Assembly: GCF_002741035.1 (NCBI RefSeq)
Contig: NZ_CP016808.1
Span: forward strand, 1,894,501 to 1,958,500
Length of the DNA: 64,000 nt
Reading direction: 5' to 3'
From: Paenibacillus sp. BIHB 4019
GTDB lineage: Bacteria > Bacillota > Bacilli > Paenibacillales > Paenibacillaceae
Shown: positions 53,306 through 62,300 of the stretch, in pieces
Position numbering within the stretch: the stretch's first letter is position 1
How the letters are laid out: each line of letters begins with the position of its first letter
Made by a program: the position numbers and the translations under genes
Notes under the pieces: model-generated
Database searches by the model: none
Told to the model about the DNA's origin: nothing
Seen by the model: the letters and a program-made list of their open reading frames with translations, nothing else

Positions 53306-54304
53306 TTGAAAAAGATGTATGCCTTTATGTTGCCTCTGTTGCTGACTACGCTCTTGCTTGGAGCTTGCGGAACGAACAATACGACTGGTTCGGCTGGTAC
53401 CGAATCCGCTACTCCTAGTTCAAGCCCATCTACAGCTGCCTCAACTGAGCCGGCACCAACAGCTAGCACAGACACAGGCTATGTGCCAACAACGCTGACT
53501 GTCCAATTCGTCCCTTCCCAAAATGCAGATACGCTGGAAGCGAAAGCAAAGCCGCTTGAGAAGCTTCTGGGAGACAAGCTTGGCATTCCGGTAAAGGTCA
53601 GCGTGTCGACTGACTACAACACAATCATTGAAGCAATGGCATCCAAAAAGGTAGACGTTGGCTTCCTGCCTCCAACTGCTTACGTACTGGCTAAAGAAAA
53701 AGGCGCAGCTGAAGTTATTTTGCAGGCGCAGCGCTTTGGCGTAAATGATGAGACTGGCGCTCCTACGGACCAGCTTGTTGATTTCTACAAGTCCTTGATT
53801 ATTGTCAAAAAAGATTCGCCGATTCAATCGGTTGAAGAGCTTAAAGGTAAAAAAATCGCCTATCAGAACGTGACGTCTTCCGCTGGTTTTGTATGGCCGG
53901 CCGCCCTGCTGATGGACAAGGGCTTGAACCCGCTTAGCGATGTGCAGCCTGTAACGGTTAAAGGCCATGACCAAGGTGTTATTGCGGTGCTCAACGGCGA
54001 TGTGGATGCGGCAGCTATTTTCCAAGATGCGCGCAATACCGTTATGAAAGATTATCCTAAAGTGTTTGAAGACACACGTGTGCTTTCGTTTACAGAAGCG
54101 ATTCCTAACGATACGATTTCCGTTCGTTCCGACATGAGCGCGGAATGGTCCGCTAAAATTTCGCAAGCTTTCATTGATATCGGCAAAGATACAGAAGGAC
54201 ATGCCATCATTAAAGAAATTTATTCCCATGAAGGTTATGTACAATCCGATGACAGCAAGTTCGATATCGTTCGCCAATACAATGAAAAAGTAAAAACAGA
54301 GTAG
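53306..54304 (+). CDS. phnD: Phosphonate/phosphate-type ABC importer binding lipoprotein PhnD
   Basis: A 332-residue solute-binding lipoprotein with lipobox LLGAC near residues 18-22. A Ser/Thr/Ala-rich linker precedes the PhnD domain: LTVQFVPSQNADTLEAKAKP, VDVGFLPPTAYVLAKEKGA, and GKKIAYQNVTSSAGFVWPA, whose Ser/Thr residues bind the oxyanion. The start is TTG at 53306 after GGAGGG. The ligand may be phosphonate, phosphite or phosphate; no C-P lyase genes are near, so phosphonate breakdown is not supported here. Confidence 0.92.
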   Translation: MKKMYAFMLPLLLTTLLLGACGTNNTTGSAGTESATPSSSPSTAASTEPAPTASTDTGYVPTTLTVQFVPSQNADTLEAKAKPLEKLLGDKLGIPVKVSVSTDYNTIIEAMASKKVDVGFLPPTAYVLAKEKGAAEVILQAQRFGVNDETGAPTDQLVDFYKSLIIVKKDSPIQSVEELKGKKIAYQNVTSSAGFVWPAALLMDKGLNPLSDVQPVTVKGHDQGVIAVLNGDVDAAAIFQDARNTVMKDYPKVFEDTRVLSFTEAIPNDTISVRSDMSAEWSAKISQAFIDIGKDTEGHAIIKEIYSHEGYVQSDDSKFDIVRQYNEKVKTE

Positions 54305-54341
54305 TACGATTTTTCGTCCTGCACATTGCGGCACAAGGCGA

Positions 54342-54373
54342 GCCAGTACAGCGCAAGCGTGCGCTGTGCTGGC
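54342..54373 (+). promoter_or_regulatory. Intercistronic hairpin between phnD and phnC
   Basis: GCCAGTACAGCGCA pairs with TGCGCTGTGCTGGC around loop AGCG, a 14-bp stem with one T-G pair and no T run. It probably stabilises the phnD mRNA or limits read-through. Confidence 0.65.
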
Positions 54374-54433
54374 TTGTTGCATTGTTGCCCGCCGCTATTC
54401 TCGCACCGAACTCGAATCGAAAGGATTGACGTC

Positions 54434-55207
54434 ATGATTGAGCTTCGTCAAGTATCTAAAGTGTATCCCAATCAGACCAAGGGCCTGAATAATATTAATC
54501 TTACCTTTGAAAAAGGGGAATTTGTCGCTGTTGTCGGATTATCGGGCGCAGGCAAGTCTACGCTGCTGCGTTCGATTAATCGGCTGCACGACATTAGCGA
54601 GGGCGATATCCTCATTAACGGCAGCTCGATTACGAGTGCCCAGGGCCAGAATCTGCGAATGATCCGCCGCGACATTGGCATGATTTTTCAAAGCTTCAAT
54701 CTCGTCAAACGTTCCACCGTGCTGCGCAATGTGCTGGCAGGGCGCGTCGGCTACCACTCCACTCTTCGTACGATATTGGGCCGTTTCCCCAAGGAGGATG
54801 TGGATTTGGCGTTTGAAGCGCTGGAGCGGGTCAACATTTTGGAAAAAGCTTATTCCCGCGCCGACCAGCTTTCCGGCGGACAACAGCAGCGCGTCGCGAT
54901 AGCGCGCGTGCTGGCGCAGGAGGCCAAAATCATTTTGGCGGACGAGCCTGTCGCTTCGCTAGATCCGCTTACTACAAAGCAAGTTATGGATGATTTAAAG
55001 CGAATTAATCAGGAGCTGGGCATTACGACGATCGTTAATCTTCATTTTGTCGATTTAGCTAGGCAATATGCGACGCGAATTGTCGGGCTGCGTGCAGGCG
55101 AGGTCGTATTTGACGGCCCTGTAGCTGAAGCTACGGACGAGCGGTTTGCTGAAATTTATGGCAGGCCTCTTCTTGAAGGCGAGCTGCTGGGAGAGGTATC
55201 GGCATGA
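54434..55207 (+). CDS. phnC: Phosphonate/phosphate-type ABC importer ATPase PhnC
   Basis: A 257-residue ABC ATPase: Walker [19 protein letters not shown]-loop [17 protein letters not shown], signature [16 protein letters not shown], Walker [15 protein letters not shown] and H-loop [11 protein letters not shown] at 54434 is chosen because AAGGAT lies 7 nt upstream; the longer frame has no family likeness. It overlaps phnE by 4 nt. Confidence 0.95.
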   Translation: MIELRQVSKVYPNQTKGLNNINLTFEKGEFVAVVGLSGAGKSTLLRSINRLHDISEGDILINGSSITSAQGQNLRMIRRDIGMIFQSFNLVKRSTVLRNVLAGRVGYHSTLRTILGRFPKEDVDLAFEALERVNILEKAYSRADQLSGGQQQRVAIARVLAQEAKIILADEPVASLDPLTTKQVMDDLKRINQELGITTIVNLHFVDLARQYATRIVGLRAGEVVFDGPVAEATDERFAEIYGRPLLEGELLGEVSA

Positions 55208-56010
55208 AAAACCCGCTTGAGACTGGAACAAGCCAGGCGCCCCGTCCCCTGCCGCCTGCGCGCACGAAGCATGTGCTGACTGCGCTGCTTATTTTGCTGC
55301 TGCTCTGGGGCAGTGCCGTGCAGACAGAAGTGAGCTTTAAGGAGCTGATTGAAGGCTTTCCGAACATGCTGGATCTGCTGCGCGAAATGTTTCCTCCCCG
55401 CTGGACCTACTTCGACAATATTTTAGGCGGCATGCTGGAGACGATTCGCATGGCACTAGTAGGAACAACGATTGGGGCGATTATCGCCATTCCAGTGGCA
55501 TTGCTGTGCGCGGGCAATTTAATGCCGCATCGCTGGGTGTATTATCCGGCACGATTTTTGCTCAATTTGGTAAGAACGCTGCCTGACCTGCTGCTCGCCG
55601 CCCTGTTCGTCGCGGTGTTCGGGCTTGGGCCTGTACCGGGCATTCTCGCGCTTGCCGTGTTTTCTGTCGGTTTAATCGCGAAGCTGACTTATGAGACATT
55701 GGAAACGATAGACCAGGGGCCGCTTGAAGCGATGACGGCGGTTGGGGCCAACGCTATGCAGCGCATCGTATTTGGAGTGGTGCCGCAAATTTCGGCTGCC
55801 TTTATGTCGTACGTGCTGTATACCTTCGAAATTAATGTGCGGGCAGCTGCCATTCTCGGCCTTGTCGGGGCCGGCGGCATCGGTTTGTTTTATGAAGCGA
55901 CGCTTGGCTTTCTCGAATATGACAAAACCGCTGTTATTATATTATTTACACTGGTCATTGTTCTGATTATTGATTTTGCAAGCACGAAGCTGCGGGAGAA
56001 ACTACTATGA
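55204..56010 (+). CDS. phnE: Phosphonate/phosphate-type ABC importer permease PhnE (first copy)
   Basis: A 268-residue permease with about six membrane helices. The EAA-like loop is [20 protein letters not shown] near residue 175, and the C-terminus shows [19 protein letters not shown], typical of PhnE. It overlaps phnC and the second phnE by 4 nt each (ATGA). Confidence 0.93.
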   Translation: MKNPLETGTSQAPRPLPPARTKHVLTALLILLLLWGSAVQTEVSFKELIEGFPNMLDLLREMFPPRWTYFDNILGGMLETIRMALVGTTIGAIIAIPVALLCAGNLMPHRWVYYPARFLLNLVRTLPDLLLAALFVAVFGLGPVPGILALAVFSVGLIAKLTYETLETIDQGPLEAMTAVGANAMQRIVFGVVPQISAAFMSYVLYTFEINVRAAAILGLVGAGGIGLFYEATLGFLEYDKTAVIILFTLVIVLIIDFASTKLREKLL

Positions 56011-56813
56011 CGACGAAGAATTGGGATCATCTCATCCAAAAACCGCGGAAAAACCCGCTTCGATGGCCGATTATTATTGCGCTTGCGCTCGTTTACATTT
56101 GGGCGTTCTCTGGCGTTCCTTTTACTGGCTTTAAAGAGACAGCCGGCCAGATTATGAAGTCGATTATGGCGGGCATTTTTTCTCCCGATTGGGGTTATGT
56201 CTACTTGCCTGAAGGCGAGGATTTGCTGCGGGGGCTGCTGGATACGCTGGCTATTTCGATTCTCGGTACGGTCATCTCCGCCGTGCTTTGCATTCCGTTT
56301 GCCTTCTGGTCCGCCCGCAACATGAGCAGATTCCGGCCGATTTCCGGCTCCGGCAAAATCATGCTCAGCTTCATCCGGACATTTCCGGAAATTATTATGG
56401 CTATATTGTTCATTAAAGCTGTTGGTCCGGGCTCCTTTGCCGGCGTTCTCGCCCTTGGATTGCATTCGATTGGCATGCTCGGCAAGCTGTTTGCGGACGA
56501 TATCGAAAATATTGATTTCGGTCCTTCCGAAGCGCTGCTCGCTTCTGGAGCGACGCGTTTGCAGCAGCTTTGGTTCGCTGTGCTGCCTCAAGTGCTGCCA
56601 GGTTTTCTGAACTACACGCTGTACCGTTTTGAAATTAACGTCCGCTCGGCCACGATACTGGGCGTCATTGGCGCTGGCGGAATCGGCACGCCGCTGATTT
56701 TTGCCTTGAGCACCCGCAGCTGGTCACGAGTCGGCATTATTTTGCTCGGCATCGTTGTGATGATTACCGTTATTGACCTCATCTCCGGCTATGTGCGCAA
56801 GAAGCTGGTGTGA
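56007..56813 (+). CDS. phnE: Phosphonate/phosphate-type ABC importer permease PhnE (second copy)
   Basis: A 268-residue paralogue of the preceding permease, with loop GPSEALLASGATRLQQLWFA and RSATILGVIGAGGIGTPLI near the end. Two PhnE proteins form the heterodimeric channel. It is the last gene of the operon; a strong terminator follows. Confidence 0.93.
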   Translation: MTTKNWDHLIQKPRKNPLRWPIIIALALVYIWAFSGVPFTGFKETAGQIMKSIMAGIFSPDWGYVYLPEGEDLLRGLLDTLAISILGTVISAVLCIPFAFWSARNMSRFRPISGSGKIMLSFIRTFPEIIMAILFIKAVGPGSFAGVLALGLHSIGMLGKLFADDIENIDFGPSEALLASGATRLQQLWFAVLPQVLPGFLNYTLYRFEINVRSATILGVIGAGGIGTPLIFALSTRSWSRVGIILLGIVVMITVIDLISGYVRKKLV

Positions 56814-56869
56814 GGAAAGATAGGCGGATCAGGAAGAAGGGAAAGCAGCCTGGCGTCTGAGTGAAGTGC

Positions 56870-56928
56870 AACCCTTAGAGCAGACATCGGAAAATCCTTA
56901 TGGGAACCGATGTCTACTCTAAGGGTTT
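56870..56928 (+). terminator. Terminator of phnDCEE
   Basis: AACCCTTAGAG-C-AGACATCGG pairs with CCGATGTCT-A-CTCTAAGGGTT, about 20 bp with one mismatch, followed by TATTTAT. Confidence 0.88.
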
Positions 56929-57063
56929 ATTTATGTAATGAAGATATCCAAATTTTAAAAAAACGCCGGTTGAGCATCGACTACAATTTACAGCAATGAG
57001 TGTTAAACTAAAAAAAGCTCCGTTTCAAAAGAGGATCGAAGCTAAATTAAAACAGTTATACTT

Positions 57064-57092
57064 CAGGGCACTCCTCGAAGTAGAGTGCCCTG
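57064..57092 (-). terminator. Candidate terminator of the amidohydrolase gene
   Basis: CAGGGCACTC and GAGTGCCCTG form a 10-bp stem 20 bp past the stop. The T run is weak on the minus strand. Confidence 0.6.
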
Positions 57093-57111
57093 CTACGATA
57101 ATTGGAAATAA

Positions 57112-58422
57112 TCAATTTTGTTTTTGTACACCTTTGAACCATATAGCTTTAATAGACAGGGTATCCGAGATGTTGGTAGTCGGGTCGCCATTCACCAGTA
57201 CTAGGTCAGCGCGGGCACCTTCGGCGATACGGCCACGATCATAAAGACCGAACCGGCGGGCCGGTTTGGAGGTAGCCGATTGAAGTGCTTCTGTTGGAGT
57301 GAACCCGGCTGTCACCAGCAATTGCAATTCGTGATGTACGCTGGCTCCATGAGCAAGGCCGCCAAGGTTCGGAACGGGGACGGGGGCGACATCCGTCCCA
57401 ACCAGAATATCTACACCGGCCCTGTGAAGATCCATCACATTTTTAAAGCTATTTTCTATATTGCCTTGCGGGAAAGTATTAAAGCTTGAGTTCAGAATAT
57501 CGATCCATTCCGGACTTAATTTGGAATGAACACGTGGGTCATTCGCCAATTGCGATGCTGGATTCCCAAGAATGGATGAGTTCAAAACCAAGCACGGTGT
57601 AACAAACGCGCCAGAATCGACGATGGATTGCACTAGCTCCGGCGTGTAATCGGGCCTGTCGATAAACAGGTGGCCCAATCCGTCTACGCCAAGATCGATG
57701 GCGGTTTGGGAAGAATTAGCAGTCAAGACGTGGGCGATGACGATTTTATCGAATTTATGGGCTTCTTCCACGGCTGCTTTTAGAATTTCGTCGCTTAAAA
57801 CAGGCAGTCCAGGAGCGCCCATGACTGTTCCTTCTTCTATCATAATTTTTACATAGTCTGCTCCATTCTCCACCTGGGTATGAACATGTTTAATCGCTTC
57901 TTCCACCGTTGTTACTTGTGGCACTTCTTCGTGATCGTGGGCGTAAGCAGCTAGCATAGCTTCCCGGTCATCCTTCGATAACTTCTCCAATTCCTTTAAT
58001 ACGAAATCTGGAATCTCATCCCCATCTGGCAGCAATTCATCCGGGTGACCACCAGGAGCGGTGACTGCCGTACCTGCAGAACGGACATCGGCGATATCAT
58101 CCGTATTTTTCAATTGAATCGCCCGTCCTCTTTCTGTAAAGTCACCGTTCATTTCGATTTCTGTTGTCACGCCGAAATTTAATGCATCCCGTAATCCACC
58201 GATGGAAGTATGAACATGCGCATCAATTAAGCCCGGCAATAATGTTGCATCCTCAGCATCGATGATTGTTGCATTCGCCGGAATGTCGCCACCTACTGCA
58301 AAAATGGTTTCCCCTTTGATGACAATACTCCTTGATTCTATTACTTTTTCTCCATCGAAAATACGCACATTCGTAATAGCAGTAATTTTTTCCGCCGAAG
58401 AGCTTTGAACTACATTCATCAT
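57112..58422 (-). CDS. Amidohydrolase family protein (imidazolonepropionase-like)
   Basis: A 436-residue metal-dependent hydrolase. LLPGLIDAHVHTSIGG near residue 60 carries the HxH metal ligands. GADYVKIMIEEGTVMG near residue 190 has the likely bridging lysine. IAHVLTANS and LGHLFIDRP give further histidines, and DILVGTDVAPVP near residue 350 gives the aspartate. The C-terminal ARRFGLYDRGRIAEGARADL is the usual return strand. The substrate may be a cyclic amide or peptide-like compound; it cannot be specified. AAGGAGG precedes the start. It is divergent from, and probably controlled by, the MarR gene. Confidence 0.88.
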   Translation of the reverse strand: MMNVVQSSSAEKITAITNVRIFDGEKVIESRSIVIKGETIFAVGGDIPANATIIDAEDATLLPGLIDAHVHTSIGGLRDALNFGVTTEIEMNGDFTERGRAIQLKNTDDIADVRSAGTAVTAPGGHPDELLPDGDEIPDFVLKELEKLSKDDREAMLAAYAHDHEEVPQVTTVEEAIKHVHTQVENGADYVKIMIEEGTVMGAPGLPVLSDEILKAAVEEAHKFDKIVIAHVLTANSSQTAIDLGVDGLGHLFIDRPDYTPELVQSIVDSGAFVTPCLVLNSSILGNPASQLANDPRVHSKLSPEWIDILNSSFNTFPQGNIENSFKNVMDLHRAGVDILVGTDVAPVPVPNLGGLAHGASVHHELQLLVTAGFTPTEALQSATSKPARRFGLYDRGRIAEGARADLVLVNGDPTTNISDTLSIKAIWFKGVQKQN

Positions 58423-58460
58423 ATTGTTATCCTCCTTGGATACGTCTTATAACAATTCGA

Positions 58461-58489
58461 ATCATAACTGTTAGTTAACTAACTGTCAA
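58461..58489 (-). promoter_or_regulatory. Promoter of the amidohydrolase gene
   Basis: On the minus strand TTGACA (58489-58484), 17 bp, TATGAT (58466-58461). The spacer is filled by the palindrome GTTAGTTAACTAAC. Confidence 0.82.
58470..58483. promoter_or_regulatory. Probable MarR operator in the amidohydrolase promoter spacer
   Basis: A perfect 14-bp palindrome GTTAGTTAACTAAC between the -35 and -10 hexamers. It shares GTTAGT half-sites with the palindrome downstream of the marR promoter. Confidence 0.78.
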
Positions 58490-58504
58490 CAAGCTAATAT
58501 TAAA

Positions 58505-58533
58505 TTGACATGAAAGGAGGATATTTGTATAGT
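58505..58533 (+). promoter_or_regulatory. Promoter of the MarR gene
   Basis: TTGACA (58505-58510), 17 bp, TATAGT (58528-58533), about 50 bp before the start codon. Confidence 0.8.
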
Positions 58534-58539
58534 TTACTT

Positions 58540-58552
58540 ACTAACAGTTAGT
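58540..58552. promoter_or_regulatory. Probable MarR operator downstream of its own promoter
   Basis: ACTAAC-A-GTTAGT, a perfect inverted repeat at the expected transcription start. It matches half-sites of the operator at 58470-58483, so one dimer type could repress both genes. Confidence 0.78.
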
Positions 58553-58579
58553 TTTCTAATAATATGAGGAGGTACGCTC

Positions 58580-59008
58580 ATGAAGCCTCACAAGAATACG
58601 CCTTATCTGGATTTGTTTCAGGTTATTGGGCTTAAGTTAAAGAAAAAAGCGGACGAGAGCATAAAAGAGTTAGGGTTAAACGCTCAACAAGGAAAAATAA
58701 TTGGCTATATCTACGAAAACCAAGAAACTGAATTAATTCAGAGGGATCTTGCTGATCGGTTTCATCTACGCGGGGCTAGCATCACAGCTATGCTTCAAGG
58801 TCTTGAGCAAAGAGGATTCATCGAGCGGAAAATCCCAGTCAATAATGAACGACAAAAAAATATTTATGTTTTGCCAAAGGCCGTTGAATTGATTGAAGAT
58901 TTTAATGAATCCTTTCAAAAAGTGGAGGACGAAATCGTTCAAGTCCTTTCCGAAGATGAGAAACAAATCTTAAAGGAATTGTTGATCAAAATTAATGAAC
59001 GCTTATAA
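58580..59008 (+). CDS. MarR-family transcriptional regulator
   Basis: A 142-residue winged-helix regulator: QGKIIGYIYENQETELIQRDLADRF, the recognition helix LRGASITAMLQGLEQRGFIER, and the wing KIPVNNERQKNIYVL. The C-terminal helix gives the dimer interface. GAGGAGG lies 8 nt before ATG. It diverges from the amidohydrolase gene, with matching palindromes at both promoters, so local ligand-released repression is likely. Confidence 0.92.
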   Translation: MKPHKNTPYLDLFQVIGLKLKKKADESIKELGLNAQQGKIIGYIYENQETELIQRDLADRFHLRGASITAMLQGLEQRGFIERKIPVNNERQKNIYVLPKAVELIEDFNESFQKVEDEIVQVLSEDEKQILKELLIKINERL

Positions 59009-59336
59009 TTGCATTTGGAATCTGCCCCGTAGATTGGGGTACTTAATTCAACTAACTGAGAACTATAGTGAATCGCCTACAATCTGGCCGCCGATTACTT
59101 TCGGTGGCTTTCCGTGCTTATTAAGCAGATTTGATCAAAACTGCAGGTGGGGTAAAAAGTTGACAGTTACGCTCCGCGGCGCATTTTTCGCCGATAGCCC
59201 CGTTAAGCTGAACCTTACAATAAGTGAAGATGAACGTCAGATTGGCTATCACGAATCCTCTTTTCCGAACAAGCTTTCAATCAGCTCCCATACCTTCGGC
59301 TGTGAAGATGCATTAAAATCCAATTCAATGCCAACA
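59009..59336. other. Gene-free region with a possible gene-end remnant
   Basis: No complete gene. On the minus strand the frame ending with TGA near 59256 reads NASSQPKVWELIESLFGKED before its stop and has a protein-like look. It has no start and may be the tail of a lost gene. The plus-strand frame through this region has poor composition. Confidence 0.35.
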
Positions 59337-59373
59337 GCCTGCCTTTGCCGGATTGATCCGGCCAAGGCAGGCT
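59337..59373 (-). terminator. Hairpin downstream of the rhamnogalacturonan enzyme gene
   Basis: AGCCTGCCTT-GCCGG pairs with CCGGC-AAGGCAGGCT around a 6-nt loop, 11 bp past the stop codon. No clear T run follows, so it is a probable but not classical terminator. Confidence 0.7.
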
Positions 59374-59383
59374 GCTGCTCTTC

Positions 59384-62300
59384 CTATTTGGTTACGTTAA
59401 CCTCCATTTGGCTGCTTTCCGTGATGCCGCTATCGTTGGATAGCTCAACACGGTAAGTGTAAGTGCCTACAGCGCGGTCCGTTATAGTCGTAGATGCGCT
59501 TTGCGCGCCAGGCGTACTAGCCGTCAGCGTCTGCGTATCAATAAGCGTCCCATTTTCATACAAACGGTATTCGGTGGCGTTCGTTCCCCACCACATGTTC
59601 ATCGTCACCTTGTAGCTGCCATCCCCGTCCCAGTTGTCATTGGACAGCACTGGCTGGCCGGGAAAAGCATCCTTAACCGTTACAGTATGAGGGGTACAGC
59701 TCGTCGTACCGAAGGAATTAGTCAGCTCGCAAGTGTACGTATACGTACCGTTTGCTTTTCCGGCAATATCTACAGACGCCGACTGTGCGGACGGCGAGTT
59801 GTCCGTTAATACCTTGCTAGCAATGAGCTCCCCATTCTCATACAGCTTATATACCGTACCATTTTGCCCATACCACAAATTCATCGTAATTTTGTAGCTG
59901 CCATCCAGCAGCCCGTTGTCATGCCCGTTATTGTCAGACAGCACCGGCTTGCCCGGAATTTCCGTTGCCTTCTCGGCTCCTGTCACTGTAATGACGACGG
60001 TTTTCGTCGTTTGCAGCCCGGCCTCATTGACCGCTGTCGCTGTAAAGGTATGCGTTCCAGCCCGGCCAGCCATGGACAGAACGTCGCCATTTACCACTGG
60101 ATTGCCGTCAAAGGAAAGCGTCAGGCTCCGAATGCCCGATTCCGGGTCCTCTGCCGTTACCGCCACCGTCCAGCTGTCCGCTTCGGTCATCTGCTGCGGC
60201 GGCAAGCCTGCAATAACAGGAGGGGTTGTATCCTCCTCTTCCTGCGGCGCGCCCACATACTGAATGCGCGGCATTGGCGGCTCCTCCATGCCTGCTCCCA
60301 AATAGAAGCTGGTGTGCGGCGGCTGATTGTAAGCTACATTTTGCCATGCAATGCCAAGGCGATAGACAGGATCATGCATCAGTGTTCTAATCCGATGCTC
60401 GGTTACATCGGTCGTCGTATAAATGCGAAGCTCCGAGCTGTCTGTAGAACGCCACATTACTTCCTCGCGCCAATCGCCGAATAGATCGGCCTGCAAGCTC
60501 GGATTGGCCTTCGTCGAGTTGTTCGAAGAAGCGCCTGTCGCCGTAAGAAGGTTAACCGTTGTTTCATTCGTGTAATCCCACTTGTCGATCCGATTGTCAT
60601 CCTGCAGCTCGCGCAGCAAATCGCCATCCCACCATACGCCGAAGTTGGTCGAGGTAGGGATATTCGTTGTAATCAGCTCACCGCGTGCATTGTATAGTCC
60701 TGTAATCGGAATATGCTGTGCATTTGTAATTGTAGCCGACCACATTTCCTCCCCAATATGGTTCGGGTCAATATCGGCTGACATTCCGCGTCCGGTATCT
60801 ATGCCGGTGAAGACGCCCCAAAGGATTTCCCCAGTCGCTGCATCCCGCATCTCCATACCGTACTTGGAATCCGTATGCTCGTGTACACCAAACACTTCAA
60901 GCCCCGGACGCGTAGGGTCCAGATCGCCAAAGTGCAGAGCATCGCCATGACCTAGCCCTGTGTTGTAAAGCGGTTTACCGTCATCGTCAATCGCCATCGC
61001 GCCAAACGTAATTTCATCCTTGCCATCGTTGTCTACATCGCCAATCGACAGGTTGTGGTTGCCCTGCCCGGCATAAGAACCATAGCCTTCGGTGTTTGAA
61101 TCAAATTTCCACTGCTGTGTCAGCTTTCCGTCACGGAAATTGTAGGCAGCCAATACCGTTCTTGTATAGTAGCCGCGGCTGAAAATAACGCTCGGATGCT
61201 CACCATCCAAATAGGCGACGCCCGCAAGAAAACGATCGACGCGATTGCCATATGCATCGCCCCAGGCGCTGACATCGCCGCGCGGTGGATCATATGCGAC
61301 CGTATCCAGTGCACCGCCAGTCAAACCATTGAATACGGTCAAAAATTCCTGCCCCAGCAGCACGTAGCCGCTGCTATTGCGGTGATCGGCACTCGGATCG
61401 CCAATGACGCGGCCCAGGCCGTCAATCGTTCCATCGGCTGTTTTCATCGTGACTTCAGCGCGTCCATCTCCATCAAGATCGTAAACCATAAATTGCGTAT
61501 AATGGGCGCCCGATCGGATGTTTGGCCCCATATTAATGCGCCATAGCCGTGTGCCGTCCATTTTGTAGGCGTCCATGTAGACGATGCCTGTATAGCCCGC
61601 CTGAGAATTATCCTTGCTGTTGGACGGTGTCCACATGAGCACAATTTCCAGCTCGCCATCCCCGTCAAGATCGCCAACGCTCGCATCGCCCGCATTGTAC
61701 GTGTAAGGCTGGCCATCCTTTGTATAATCATCGGCTGGCTTTTGCAGCGGAATGGACAGATACGATTGGGTCCACACGCCGAAATCTTCAGTCGCCGGCT
61801 TCTCCACGCCGTTCAGAACAGCCGTCACCTGATAAACAGAGCTGTCTGTTCCTTCCGTATCGAGCAGGTTCGTGCTGCCTGTAATCGGCTCCGCATTCAC
61901 TTTGCTGCCATCGCGGTACACATTAAAGGCGATGGATGATGGATCAAGCCCAAGCATCCGCCAGCCAATGTAGTTGCCCTCAGCCTTCTTCACCGCAACC
62001 GGGGCACGGTCCAAATACTCCATATTGCGATACAAAGTCGTCACGGCAGGCGACTCCAAGCTTTGGGACAGCTCAGAAATGCCGCCCGCATTCACAGATG
62101 CAACCTTGTAATAGTAAGGAATCGTCGTCAGCACCGTTGTGTCCGTATAGGCTGCTTCTGCGGACTTGCCAATTAACGTATAATCGCCATCCGCCTTGGT
62201 TGCCCGGTAAATATAGAACACTTTCGCATTGCTGACCGCATCCCAGCGGAATGTCAGATCATTTTTATTCGTTTCCACAAGCGTCAAGCCTGTCGGTATG

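Noticed and set aside
56996-57244. An 82-residue plus-strand frame after phnDCEE
   Set aside because: It overlaps the amidohydrolase 3' end and the hairpin at 57064 and shows no family motif.
58995-59456. A 153-residue plus-strand frame after the MarR gene
   Set aside because: It overlaps two gene ends and a terminator-like hairpin, has no ribosome-binding site, and its composition is not protein-like.
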